In this document: positions 1 to 8,447 of the stretch, piece by piece
Position numbering within the stretch: the first letter of the stretch is position 1
How the letters are laid out: each line of letters starts with the position of its first letter
Assembly: GCA_900766585.1 (NCBI GenBank)
Contig: CAAFVV010000016.1
Coordinates: forward strand, 1-64,000
DNA length: 64,000 bases
Direction of reading: 5' to 3'
Origin: Clostridia bacterium
Lineage (GTDB): Bacteria; Bacillota; Clostridia; Oscillospirales; Acutalibacteraceae
The notes under the pieces: model-generated
Told to the model about the DNA's origin: nothing
What the model saw: only the letters and a program-made list of their open reading frames with translations
Database searches by the model: none
Translations under genes and position numbers: made by a program

Positions 1-101
1 CCTTTTGGACATTCCCGAATCAACGGGTCGTTCATTCGTTCTTGCTTTTACGTTGTTTAATTTTCAAGGTCCCGCTGTCCGTTTTCCGGGACAGCTTCGC
101 T

Positions 102-175
102 AGTATACCACACTTCACCCCCCCTTGTCAACACCTTTTTTGAAATTTCTTTCCTTTTTTCTGTTTTTCGTTTCA
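102..175 (-). promoter_or_regulatory. Strong outward promoter with UP-like element, probably of an rRNA operon
   Basis: Seen on the minus strand: TTGACA (131-126), an 18-base spacer and TATACT (107-102). The 44 bases upstream of the -35 (132-175) are nearly all A and T runs, as in UP elements of rRNA promoters. Downstream, a 7-bp stem (GCTGTCC/GGACAGC, 74-95) is followed by CCTTGAAAATTAAACAACG (70-52), which resembles the boxA-containing leader in front of 16S rRNA genes of Firmicutes. The transcript leaves the window to the left. That it drives rRNA is inference; a tRNA cluster is the alternative. Confidence 0.55.
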
Positions 176-313
176 CAGGGCGTATTTTCCGCATTTCCCG
201 CGCGTCATTTCCCGCAACCGCGCCGCAAAGAAAGCGAGCCACCGCCGATGCCGCCGGACGGAACTCCGCCGACGCCATCCGCGATGGCACGCCTAAATTC
301 ATCTTTTTATCTA
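176..313. other. Intergenic stretch between aspS and the outward promoter
   Basis: No gene is supported here. A small perfect stem (GCCATC/GATGGC, 275-289) lies 25 bases beyond the aspS stop, but it has no U-tract on either strand, so it is not a convincing terminator. The rest is GC-rich sequence without clear signals. Confidence 0.4.
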
Positions 314-2104
314 TCAGGCCTTCGCCGGTTCCTCCGCCAAGGCGATGCCGAGGTCGGCAAGCTGTCCGGCATCCACCCCTGCCGGACAATCCGTCATCAG
401 CTCGGTCATGTTCTGCACCTTCGGGAAAGCCAGCACGTCGCGCAACGTGGGCGCGCCCAGCATCTGCATCACGAGACGGTCAAGTCCGATGCCCATGCCG
501 CCGTGGGGCGGCGCACCGTAACGGAACGCGTCGGTGAGGAAGCCAAACTTCTCATGCGCCTCCTCATCCGACAGACCGAGCGCACGGAACATATGCCCCT
601 GCAGCTCGGGATCGGTAATGCGGATGGAGCCGGACGCCAGCTCAATACCGTTGAGCACCAGATCATACGCTTTGGCAAACACTTTTTCCGGCGCGCTGTC
701 CAGATACGGCACGCACTCGTCAAGCGGCGAGGTGAACGGATGGTGCATAGCCATCCATGTTCCCGTTTCCTCATCCCACTCAAAGAACGGGAATTCGGTG
801 ATCCACAGCATCTGATAACCGCTGCGCTCAATCTGCAGCTTGTTTGCCACCTCAAGACGCAGAGCCCCCAGAGTCTGCAGCACGTGCTTTTTGACCGTAT
901 CGGCAATGATCAGCACCGCATCGCCCTTTTCGGCGCCTGCGGCGGTCAGGAGCGCCTCCATCTGCTCCGGCGTCATGAATTTCCCAAACGAGGACAGCAC
1001 GCCCTCTTCGGTCAGACGCACCCAGGCAAGTCCCTTTGCGCCGATGCCGCGCACCATCTCGGTGAGCTTGTCCATCTCCTTGCGGGACAGCACGGCCGCA
1101 CCGCCCTTGGCGGTGATGCCGCGCACCGTGCCGCCGCCCTCCAGTGCAGAGGTAAACACGCCAAAGCCGCAGCCGCGCACCGCCTCGGACAGGTCGATCA
1201 GCTCCATGCCGAAGCGCACATCCGGCTTATCCGATCCGAACCGCTCCATCGCCTCGGTATACCGCAGGCGGGGCAGCGGGGTCGGCAGATCCACATCCAG
1301 CACCGTTTTGAATATATGCTTCATCAGCCCCTCACCGACAGCGAGCACATCCTCGACGTCGACAAAGGACATTTCCATGTCGATCTGCGTAAACTCCGGC
1401 TGACGGTCTGCCCGCAGATCCTCATCGCGGAAGCAGCGCGCCAGCTGCACATAGCGGTCGAAGCCCGCCACCATACACAGCTGCTTATAAAGCTGCGGCG
1501 ACTGCGGCAGGGCATAAAACTCCCCGTGGTGCAGCCGGGAGGGGACGAGAAAGTCCCGCGCACCCTCGGGCGTGGATTTGATGAGCATCGGCGTCTCAAT
1601 CTCCAAAAAGCCCTCGCGGTCAAAATAGTCACGCGCCGCCTTGGCGATGCGGTGGCGCATGTACAGGTTGCGCTGCAATTCCGGACGCCGCAGATCCAGA
1701 TAGCGGTATTTAAGCCGCGTCGCTTCTGCGGTCGTGCAGCCCTCGATGATCTCAAACGGCGGCGTTTCGGCGCGGTTTAGGATCCGCAGCTCCTCGACCA
1801 GCACTTCGATATCGCCGGTCGGCAGATCCGCATTTTTCGCGGAACGCACACGCACAACGCCGCGCACCGCAAGCACATACTCACTGCGCACGGTAAACGC
1901 CTTGTCAAACACCGCGCGGTCAGTCGTCTCGTCAAACGTCAGCTGCACGATGCCGCTGCGGTCGCGCAGATCCACAAAGATCAGCTGACCGAGGTCGCGC
2001 TGCCGCTGCACCCAGCCGAACAGAGTCACTTCTTTGCCCGCATCGCTCTCCCGCAGCGTGCCGCAGTAATGGGTGCGGTGCAGTCCTTTAATGGTTTCCG
2101 CCAT
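314..2104 (-). CDS. aspS: Aspartate--tRNA ligase
   Basis: Cytosolic class II synthetase that charges tRNA-Asp. The 596 residues are normal for the bacterial form: an N-terminal OB-fold anticodon-binding domain (about 1-110), a class II catalytic core with the motif 2 region RCFRDEDLRADRQPEFTQ near residue 220, the bacterial GAD insertion at about 290-420, and motif 3 (GMGIGLDRLVMQ) near residue 540. The ATG follows GGGAGGAATAAATC and lies three bases after the hisS stop, so the two genes are translationally coupled. Whether it also charges tRNA-Asn cannot be told from this sequence. hisS-aspS is a classical Firmicutes pair; no T-box leader is visible upstream. Confidence 0.97.
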   Translation of the reverse strand: MAETIKGLHRTHYCGTLRESDAGKEVTLFGWVQRQRDLGQLIFVDLRDRSGIVQLTFDETTDRAVFDKAFTVRSEYVLAVRGVVRVRSAKNADLPTGDIEVLVEELRILNRAETPPFEIIEGCTTAEATRLKYRYLDLRRPELQRNLYMRHRIAKAARDYFDREGFLEIETPMLIKSTPEGARDFLVPSRLHHGEFYALPQSPQLYKQLCMVAGFDRYVQLARCFRDEDLRADRQPEFTQIDMEMSFVDVEDVLAVGEGLMKHIFKTVLDVDLPTPLPRLRYTEAMERFGSDKPDVRFGMELIDLSEAVRGCGFGVFTSALEGGGTVRGITAKGGAAVLSRKEMDKLTEMVRGIGAKGLAWVRLTEEGVLSSFGKFMTPEQMEALLTAAGAEKGDAVLIIADTVKKHVLQTLGALRLEVANKLQIERSGYQMLWITEFPFFEWDEETGTWMAMHHPFTSPLDECVPYLDSAPEKVFAKAYDLVLNGIELASGSIRITDPELQGHMFRALGLSDEEAHEKFGFLTDAFRYGAPPHGGMGIGLDRLVMQMLGAPTLRDVLAFPKVQNMTELMTDCPAGVDAGQLADLGIALAEEPAKA

Positions 2105-2107
2105 GAT

Positions 2108-3427
2108 TTATTCCTCCCTAACGCTGTCAAACAGATCCGCCATTCCCGCCAGCTGGCGGTCAAGCGATTTATTATATAAGGTAGTATACAGGCTGTCATC
2201 CAGCGCAATCTCTTCCGTTTTTCCGTCAGCCATATCCTTCAGCACGGCGCGCTGAGAGGAAAGCTCGTTGTCACCCACTACGACCGTGTAGCGCGCGCCG
2301 AGCTTGTCGGCATATTTCATCTGCGCCTTCAATCCGCGGCCGGTCAGGTCACATTCCGCCGCCACACCGCCCTCACGCAGGCGCGTGACCAAAGCAAAGC
2401 AGGCGCGCACCGCCTCTTTGCCCATCGGGGCGAAATACACCTCACAGCGGGGGGACTCCGGCAGAGCGGCGCCCTTGGCCTCCATGATCATGAGCAGGCG
2501 CTCCAATCCGATCGCAAAGCCGAGCGAGGGCAGATGCGGTCCGCCCAGCTCCTCGACAAGCCCGTCATATCGCCCACCGCCGCAGACGACCGCCTGCGCG
2601 CCGAGGGCATCGGAGACAAATTCGAACACGGTGCGGGTGTAATAATCCAGCCCGCGCACAATGCCGGTGTCCAGCTCAAACGGAATCTCCGCTGCCGTGA
2701 GACAGGCGCGCACCTCTTCAAAGTGCGCGGCGCAGTCGGCACAGAGATAGTCAAGCATCACGGGCGCACCGGCGGCAATTTCACTGCACACCGGCGATTT
2801 GCAGTCTAATATCCGCATAGGGTTGCGCTCCAACCGCTCCTGACAGGTCTGGCAAAGCTCTTCTCTGCGAGCAGAAAAATAGGCCTTCAGCGCCTTGTGG
2901 TATTCCGCACGGCAGGTCGGACAGCCGATGGAGTTGAGGTGGAGCGACACGCCGGTCACGCCGAGCGTCTGCAAAACGGTACGCGCCAGAGCGATCAGCT
3001 CTGCATCGGCCTGCGGCTCCGCCGCGCCGAAGCACTCCGCGCCGAACTGGTGGAATTCCCGCAAACGGCCCGCCTGCGGCTTTTCATAGCGATAGCAGGA
3101 GGTCAGGTACGCCACCTTTTGCGGCAGCGGCCCGTTTTGCAGCCCGTGCTCGAGCAGGCAGCGTGCCGCGCCCGCCGTCCCCTCCGGCCGGAGGGTGATC
3201 GACCGTCCGCCCTTGTCGGTGAAGGTGTACATCTCCTTTTGCACCACGTCGGTCGTCTCGCCGACACCGCGCAGAAACAGCTCGGTATGCTCAAACACCG
3301 GGGTGCGCATCTCGCGGTAGCCGTAGTCATGCGCAATCGCCAAAGCGGTACGCTCGACATACTGCCACTTATCGCTCTCCGCCGGCAGCACATCCTGCGT
3401 GCCGCGCGGGGCTTTGTTGATCTCCAT
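2108..3427 (-). CDS. hisS: Histidine--tRNA ligase
   Basis: Cytosolic class II synthetase for tRNA-His, 439 residues. Diagnostic signatures are motif 2 (RYEKPQAGRLREFHQFG, near residue 110), the histidine-specific GLDYYTRTVFEF motif near 260, and CGGGRYDGLVEELGG of motif 3, followed by a C-terminal anticodon-binding domain (about 330-425). The ATG at 3427 (MEINKAPRGTQD) is preceded by TAGGAGTG; a GTG four codons upstream is in frame but sits inside that ribosome-binding site. It is the first gene of the hisS-aspS pair. Only about 110 bases separate it from mgsA, too short for a T-box element. Confidence 0.97.
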   Translation of the reverse strand: MEINKAPRGTQDVLPAESDKWQYVERTALAIAHDYGYREMRTPVFEHTELFLRGVGETTDVVQKEMYTFTDKGGRSITLRPEGTAGAARCLLEHGLQNGPLPQKVAYLTSCYRYEKPQAGRLREFHQFGAECFGAAEPQADAELIALARTVLQTLGVTGVSLHLNSIGCPTCRAEYHKALKAYFSARREELCQTCQERLERNPMRILDCKSPVCSEIAAGAPVMLDYLCADCAAHFEEVRACLTAAEIPFELDTGIVRGLDYYTRTVFEFVSDALGAQAVVCGGGRYDGLVEELGGPHLPSLGFAIGLERLLMIMEAKGAALPESPRCEVYFAPMGKEAVRACFALVTRLREGGVAAECDLTGRGLKAQMKYADKLGARYTVVVGDNELSSQRAVLKDMADGKTEEIALDDSLYTTLYNKSLDRQLAGMADLFDSVREE

Positions 3428-3497
3428 TTTGCAATTCACTCCTATCTCGGGTATCGACCGGGCCTCCCGGTTTCACCGGCAGACGGTTCAAACAAGG

Positions 3498-3524
3498 AAA
3501 AAGGCGCACTCTGTGCGCCTTTTA
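3498..3524 (-). terminator. Intrinsic terminator after mgsA
   Basis: Read on the minus strand, AAGGCGCACAGAGTGCGCC forms an 8-bp GC-rich stem with a tight loop and is followed by TTTTTCC. It starts 15 bases after the mgsA stop and separates the minD-mgsA unit from hisS-aspS. Confidence 0.85.
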
Positions 3525-3538
3525 GCCAGCATTCAGTC

Positions 3539-3940
3539 TCAGCGGGGATTGACAATCGTGCGCCAGTCCAGATCGCCGCGCTCAAGGCCGTGGATCAACA
3601 CCTCAGCCGTCGCAATATTTGTAGCGATCGGGATGTTGCGCATGTCGCACAGACGCAGCATGTCATTTTCGTTCGGCTCGCTCGGGCGGGAGGCCATCGG
3701 ATCGCGGAAGAAAAGCAGCAGATCAATCTCGTCACAGGCAATGCGGGCAGAGATCTGCTGATCACCGCCCTGAGAGCCGCTCATATACCGCGTGATGGAC
3801 AGACCCGTCGCCTCGGACACCATTTTGCCGGTTGTTCCGGTGGCGCAGAGCGTATGGCGGCTCAGCACGCCGCAATAGGCGATGCAAAACTGCACCATCA
3901 GCTCTTTTTTGGAATCGTGGGCAATCAGGGCAATGTTCAT
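3539..3940 (-). CDS. mgsA: Methylglyoxal synthase
   Basis: Converts dihydroxyacetone phosphate to methylglyoxal and phosphate, an overflow branch of glycolysis in the cytosol. The 133 residues are the usual length. The family core is clear: N-terminal NIALIAHDSKK, the phosphate-binding region CATGTTGKMV, the GGDQQISARI segment, and LLLFFRDPM, which carries the aspartate of the active site. The start at 3940 is chosen because AAAGGAGAG lies seven bases upstream; an in-frame extension to 3973 has no ribosome-binding site. It follows minD by 35 bases. In Clostridia mgsA often closes the mre/min cluster, which fits here. Confidence 0.95.
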   Translation of the reverse strand: MNIALIAHDSKKELMVQFCIAYCGVLSRHTLCATGTTGKMVSEATGLSITRYMSGSQGGDQQISARIACDEIDLLLFFRDPMASRPSEPNENDMLRLCDMRNIPIATNIATAEVLIHGLERGDLDWRTIVNPR

Positions 3941-3975
3941 AACGATCTCTCCTTTATGCGTATCCTTGTTCAAGT

Positions 3976-4725
3976 TCAGGCATCAACCAGTTTTTCAAGC
4001 TGTGCCAGCTCCACATCCTCGCCGCGCATCCGGCGGGCAATGCGGGAAAAGCACTGGCTTGCCGCGCAATGTGCCGGGATCGGGCGGCCGCACGCGCAGG
4101 AGGTGGCCAGCAGTTCATCCTCCGGCACAAGGCCGAGCAGGCGTATCCCGGCGGTGTCCATCACGGCGTCCACATCGGGCAGCCGTCCCCGCCGCACCCA
4201 GCGCGGACGCAGGCGGTTAATGACCAACCGGCTCTCGAGCCTGCGGGCAGACAGCAGTCCGCCGACAATCTGGGCGTCGCGCGCGCAAACCATATCCGGC
4301 GTTGTCACGACAATCGCCTGATCCGCGCCCGCCACAGCGGTTAAAAAGCCGGCGCCAACCCCTGCGGGGCAGTCGATCAGCACTTGATCGTAATACCGCG
4401 CAAGGCCGCGGCAGAGCTTGCGCATCTCCGCCGGCCGACAGAGCTGCTCAAGTCCGGTCGGCGCAGGAAGCACCGACACGCCTTCACAGATGGGCGAGGG
4501 ATACATGGCGCGGATCGGCTCGCAGTTGCCGGAAAACACATCCGACAGGTCATACATCGCCCCGTCACCGATGCCGAGCATCAGATCCAGGCTGCGCAGA
4601 CCGGCGTCGCCGTCCACAAGCAGCACACGCTGCCCGAGATCAGCCAACGCACAGCCGAGACCCGCCGTCACGGTGGATTTACCGGCTCCGCCTTTTCCGG
4701 AGGTCACAACCGTGACCGTTCCCAT
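3976..4725 (-). CDS. minD: MinD-like septum-site ATPase, short C-terminus
   Basis: ParA/MinD family ATPase of 249 residues that in other bacteria recruits the division inhibitor MinC to the membrane. Seen: deviant Walker A SGKGGAGKSTVTAGL at the N-terminus, switch I-type LLVDGDAGLRSLDLMLG, and Walker B-type VLIDCPAGVGAGF. Odd: the protein ends at GEDVELAQLEKLVDA, just where MinD proteins normally add a basic amphipathic membrane-targeting helix, and no minC or minE lies beside it. The start at 4725 has AGAAGGGGG upstream; the longer frame to 4827 does not. It has its own promoter (4772-4800) and is followed by mgsA. It could be a MinD paralogue with another job. Confidence 0.85.
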   Translation of the reverse strand: MGTVTVVTSGKGGAGKSTVTAGLGCALADLGQRVLLVDGDAGLRSLDLMLGIGDGAMYDLSDVFSGNCEPIRAMYPSPICEGVSVLPAPTGLEQLCRPAEMRKLCRGLARYYDQVLIDCPAGVGAGFLTAVAGADQAIVVTTPDMVCARDAQIVGGLLSARRLESRLVINRLRPRWVRRGRLPDVDAVMDTAGIRLLGLVPEDELLATSCACGRPIPAHCAASQCFSRIARRMRGEDVELAQLEKLVDA

Positions 4726-4771
4726 GTGGGTTCCCCCTTCTCTCTGCCATTTGCCCCCATCTATTTGGTTC

Positions 4772-4800
4772 AGTATAGCACATTTTTCCGGACAAGTAAA
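4772..4800 (-). promoter_or_regulatory. Promoter of minD-mgsA
   Basis: On the minus strand TTTACT (4800-4795), a 17-base spacer and TATACT (4777-4772) sit about 50 bases upstream of the minD start. A 32-base stretch around it is 26/32 identical to the zapA promoter (12911-12939), including bases outside the hexamers. Confidence 0.7.
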
Positions 4801-4877
4801 GCCATTTGCCCCAAAACCGCGGTGCAAAATTTTTGACGTTTTTTTTGGCTAAAAGAGCAATACGTCCTTTTCCCCTT

Positions 4878-6953
4878 TTACGGCAGAAGCTCGCCTTCCG
4901 GTGTGGGCGAGACTGTGGTGGATTGTCGGGAGAAATAGGCGTCAAGCACCTTGCGCGCCACCTTTTTCGACGCATCCGTGCCGCCGTTTTCCATCACGAC
5001 CGCAAGCGCCACCTGCGGGTTATCCGCCGGCGCATAGGCGAGCAGCGTGCCGTGGTCGTGCCCCTTTACGCCGGTCTGCGCCGTGCCGGATTTACCCGCC
5101 ACCGTGTAATCCGCCGTGCGGAAATACGAGTACAGTGTGCCGTAGGTGCGGCTCGTGACCGCCATCTTCATGCCCGCCTGCACATTCTCGAGCACGCCCG
5201 ACTTCAGCTTGAGCTGTGCCTCAACCACCGGCTCGACCGTCGTTTCGGTCTTTCCGTCAAAGCTGAGCAGGCTCTTGACCAGATGGGTCTTATACCGCGT
5301 ACCGCCGTTGGCAATGGTCATGCAGTAGGTCGCCAGCTGCAGCGGGGTAAAGCGGTTGTCCGACTGGCCGATCGCCGCAGAAATGGTGTCGCCGGGATTC
5401 CACACGCCGCCCGCCTTCTCGCGCTCCTCGATGCCCGCAAGCGTCCCGGCGTTCTCGCCGACCTCGATGCCTGTAATCTCGCCAAGCCCCAGCAGGCGGC
5501 AGTATTCGTTCATTTTGCGGATGCCGAGCCGCCGTCCGCAGTCGAAGAAGAAGAAGTTACAGGATTTCGCCAGAGCAGAGCGCACGTTCAGCACACCGCA
5601 GGTGTGCATGCAGGTCGGCTGATAATCGGAATAATAGGTGTAGCGATAGGTGCAGCGGATCGTCGAATCGGGGGTCAGAATTCCCTCGTTGAGCGCGCCG
5701 ATCGCCACAGCGGGCTTGAATACCGAGCCGCAGACGAACGCGCCATTGACCGCCCGGTTGAACAGCGGCGTATCGGGGTCGGTGCTGATCTTCTCGTAAT
5801 CGGTATAGTATGCCGACAGGTCATAATTCGGCCATGTGGCGCAGACGATCACGCCGCCGGTCATATCAAGCATCACGACAGAGCCGCTCTTGCAGCCGTT
5901 GACGCGCTTGTTGGACGACGCGCGCAGCGTTTTGATCTGCTCATCAAGAATGTCCTGCGTTTTCTGCTGCAGATCCGCGTCCAGCGTCAGAATCACCGTG
6001 TTGCCGGGCGTCGGCGCCTTGCTCACTTCCTCGCTGACGATCACGCCGGATGCATTTTTTACCACGGTGCGGGTACCCGCCGTGCCGCGCAGCGCGCTTT
6101 CCATGGCGCTTTCGATCCCGCTTTTCCCGACGCGGTCGCTGAGCCGGTATTTCTGCCCGTCGGCGGAAAGCGCGTCATTGAGTGCGGTAAGCTCGCTTTT
6201 GTCATAGATCGGTCCGACAAGTCCGATCAGGTGCGCTGCCGTCGTCTTAGACACATATTCCCGCACCGGCGCCGTGCGCACATCCACGCCGGTGAAGCTG
6301 CGGCTGTTTTCCAGAATAGCAGTCGCCGTCTCCTTGGACACGTCTCCGGCAAATACAAAGGTGCTGTTGAGCGAGGAAAACTCCCGCAGCGTCATTTCAT
6401 ACAGCACGCCCGCCACCCGCCGGCGCTGTTCGGCTTTCAGCCCGTCCAGGTGGTATTTCTCGGCGAGCGCAAACATGCACTGATCCGCCGTGGCATACTC
6501 CGCCAGGCGCAGATGCGATTTCAACGACGAAACCGCGCTGTCCTTGCCGGACAGAAATGCATACGGCGCTTTCTCCGAGATCGGCAGGGAATCCTCCCAG
6601 CTCTCTCCGGCATCCTCCAGAAGCGCCGTCAGCGCCAAAATCACCTCTGCCTGCTTTTTGCGGGCCTCAGTCCCGGTCCCGCGCGGAAAGAAAAAATAGT
6701 CCAGCACCACCTCATAGGTCGTGCGGTTGATCACCATCGGGCGATGACCGGAATCGAGAATCTCGCCGCGCGCGGCAGATATCTCAGTATCAATACGGGT
6801 ACCGGCATACGCCTCGGCGTAGTATTTGTCGCCGTCAACGATCTGCACCTGAAACAGACGCACGGAAAACACACCAAAAATCAGCAGGATCAGCGCGAGG
6901 ATCCCCGCCGTCCGACCGACGCGCATATGAGCGCGGCTGGGCTTTTGTATCAT
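4878..6953 (-). CDS. mrdA: Penicillin-binding protein 2 (elongasome transpeptidase)
   Basis: Class B PBP that cross-links peptidoglycan during sidewall elongation together with RodA and MreBCD. The 691 residues have one N-terminal membrane anchor (about 14-34), a dimerisation domain, and a transpeptidase domain with all three active-site motifs: SVFK (SxxK) near residue 410, SCN in AKSCNFFFFDCG, and KSGT in AGKSGTAQTG. The start at 6953 (MIQKPSRAHMRV) is preceded by GGAAAGGAG; upstream codons in frame lack one. It follows mreD by 16 bases and is the last gene of the mreBCD operon. rodA is not in the window. Confidence 0.95.
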   Translation of the reverse strand: MIQKPSRAHMRVGRTAGILALILLIFGVFSVRLFQVQIVDGDKYYAEAYAGTRIDTEISAARGEILDSGHRPMVINRTTYEVVLDYFFFPRGTGTEARKKQAEVILALTALLEDAGESWEDSLPISEKAPYAFLSGKDSAVSSLKSHLRLAEYATADQCMFALAEKYHLDGLKAEQRRRVAGVLYEMTLREFSSLNSTFVFAGDVSKETATAILENSRSFTGVDVRTAPVREYVSKTTAAHLIGLVGPIYDKSELTALNDALSADGQKYRLSDRVGKSGIESAMESALRGTAGTRTVVKNASGVIVSEEVSKAPTPGNTVILTLDADLQQKTQDILDEQIKTLRASSNKRVNGCKSGSVVMLDMTGGVIVCATWPNYDLSAYYTDYEKISTDPDTPLFNRAVNGAFVCGSVFKPAVAIGALNEGILTPDSTIRCTYRYTYYSDYQPTCMHTCGVLNVRSALAKSCNFFFFDCGRRLGIRKMNEYCRLLGLGEITGIEVGENAGTLAGIEEREKAGGVWNPGDTISAAIGQSDNRFTPLQLATYCMTIANGGTRYKTHLVKSLLSFDGKTETTVEPVVEAQLKLKSGVLENVQAGMKMAVTSRTYGTLYSYFRTADYTVAGKSGTAQTGVKGHDHGTLLAYAPADNPQVALAVVMENGGTDASKKVARKVLDAYFSRQSTTVSPTPEGELLP

Positions 6954-6969
6954 GCCTTTCTCCTTTCCG

Positions 6970-7521
6970 TCAACGGGACCGCTTGAGCCGCTTGGCAATC
7001 GCCAGCGTCAGGTAATACAGCGGCAGAGACACCGCCAGCGTATAGCAGAAATTGGGCAGATACTGCCGCAGCAACACCTGCCCGCTGTCGGGAAGCCGCC
7101 AGAGCACACAGGTCAGCAGCCAGTCCAAAAGTCCCTGCAAAAATGCGGCGGCGCCGCAGAGCAGCAGCGCCGTCAGCCAGTTATTGCGCATCAGGAGCTG
7201 CACGAGCAGTCCGCAGACACAGCCCGCCGCCAGAAGATAGAGCGCACAAAGCCCCGTCGGGCGTGCCGAAAACAAATCCCAGGCAAAGCCCGCAACTGCG
7301 CCGCAAAGCCCGCCCGTCACCGGATCGGTGAACATGCCGACACACACCACGCCGGGGATGAGCAGAAGCGGGAGTCCTCCGGCAATGCGCGGCAGCGCGC
7401 CGGGCGTCATTTGAAACAGAAAACAAAACAGGAGGAAAAAGCCGAACGCCGCATACTGCAGTGAACGTCCCTCCGCCCGACGCAGCCGGTCGCCGGTCGT
7501 CTGTTTTCCCGCTCCGCGCAC
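6970..7521 (-). CDS. mreD: Rod shape-determining protein MreD
   Basis: Integral membrane component of the elongation complex, 183 residues. After a short basic N-terminus there are about five to six hydrophobic segments, beginning LQYAAFGFFLLFCFLFQM and ending FCYTLAVSLPLYYLTLAIA, with the MreD-type loop GLCGAVAGFAWDLFSARPTG in the middle. Identity rests as much on position, 27 bases after mreC and 16 before mrdA, as on sequence, because MreD is poorly conserved. Confidence 0.88.
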   Translation of the reverse strand: MRGAGKQTTGDRLRRAEGRSLQYAAFGFFLLFCFLFQMTPGALPRIAGGLPLLLIPGVVCVGMFTDPVTGGLCGAVAGFAWDLFSARPTGLCALYLLAAGCVCGLLVQLLMRNNWLTALLLCGAAAFLQGLLDWLLTCVLWRLPDSGQVLLRQYLPNFCYTLAVSLPLYYLTLAIAKRLKRSR

Positions 7522-7548
7522 AGATGCTCCTCCCTTCTGCCAAAATAC

Positions 7549-8403
7549 TCATTGGTTCGCTTCGCTGATCCGCTCGCCGAAATCCGTGATGATCAGTACA
7601 TCGGTCACACCGCCGACATCGGCAAACGGCTGGATAACGGCATAGGCGGAGAGTCCGTCCGAATCCGCCGCCACCTCCGTTACCGCACCGATCTTCAGCT
7701 TGGCGGGGTACTGTCCCCCGCCGCCGTAGGTCACCACGACATCGCCGGGCAGCACGCCGGCGTCGCGGTCTAGGTTGTTCAGCCGCAGCAGCCCGTCCTG
7801 CGCCAAGGCGAGCGAGCCTGCCGTCACACCGGCATCCCCCGAACGGCTGATATAGGCGCTCACATGCGTCTGCACATCCAGTATCGTACTGACGCGCGCC
7901 CAGTTCAACCCCACCTCGCTGACCACGCCGACCAGTCCCTCGGCGGCGATCACCGGATCCCCGACCTTGACATCCTTCAGCGATCCGGCATTGACGGTAA
8001 AGCCCGCATATTTATCCGCCGGGTCACGGGCGATCACCGCCGCGTCCGCAAACTGATAATCGGGGTTCTGCTCTTTCAGCTCCAAAAACGCCACCAGCTG
8101 GTCATAGCGCCGCTTCATATCGTCATACTCGACCAGCCGGTCGCGCAGATCGTTGATCTCCGACTCTAAATCGGCTTTTTCCTTCTGCCACGCACTGCCC
8201 GTCGTCACACCGGAAAACAGTCCGCCGATTCCGCCGGACAGCGCGGAGCCGAGCGACTGCAGCGGCGTCAGCACCGCGCCCGCGATCTGCTCGGGCAGCG
8301 TCGCGACATCGCCCCGCACGGCGGCATAGATGAATATGCCCGTCAGAAAGGCGGCCACGACCGCCAGCAGCTTGAAGCCGGCACTTTTAAAAAAGTTTTT
8401 CAT
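7549..8403 (-). CDS. mreC: Rod shape-determining protein MreC
   Basis: Bitopic membrane protein, 284 residues, that links cytoplasmic MreB to the extracytoplasmic synthases. Seen: one N-terminal membrane segment (KLLAVVAAFLTGIFIYAAV), a coiled coil at about 72-105 (KEKADLESEINDLRDRLVEY), then the beta-rich MreC domain with AAVIARDPADKYAGFTVNAG and GLVGVVSEVG. Length and layout match the family. It lies between mreB and mreD in the standard order. Confidence 0.94.
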   Translation of the reverse strand: MKNFFKSAGFKLLAVVAAFLTGIFIYAAVRGDVATLPEQIAGAVLTPLQSLGSALSGGIGGLFSGVTTGSAWQKEKADLESEINDLRDRLVEYDDMKRRYDQLVAFLELKEQNPDYQFADAAVIARDPADKYAGFTVNAGSLKDVKVGDPVIAAEGLVGVVSEVGLNWARVSTILDVQTHVSAYISRSGDAGVTAGSLALAQDGLLRLNNLDRDAGVLPGDVVVTYGGGGQYPAKLKIGAVTEVAADSDGLSAYAVIQPFADVGGVTDVLIITDFGERISEANQ

Positions 8404-8447
8404 GTCCGCCCTCCCCGCTTGATCCGGCTGCGGATACGGTCACGCGC

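Noticed and set aside
2108..3540. T-box leader for hisS-aspS
   Set aside because: Only about 110 bases separate hisS from mgsA and they are taken up by a terminator; no specifier loop or T-box word is seen.
4806..6986. 726-residue plus-strand frame opposite mrdA
   Set aside because: It is antisense to an intact PBP2 with all active-site motifs; its translation is Arg/His/Gln-rich without domains, typical of open antisense frames in GC-rich DNA.
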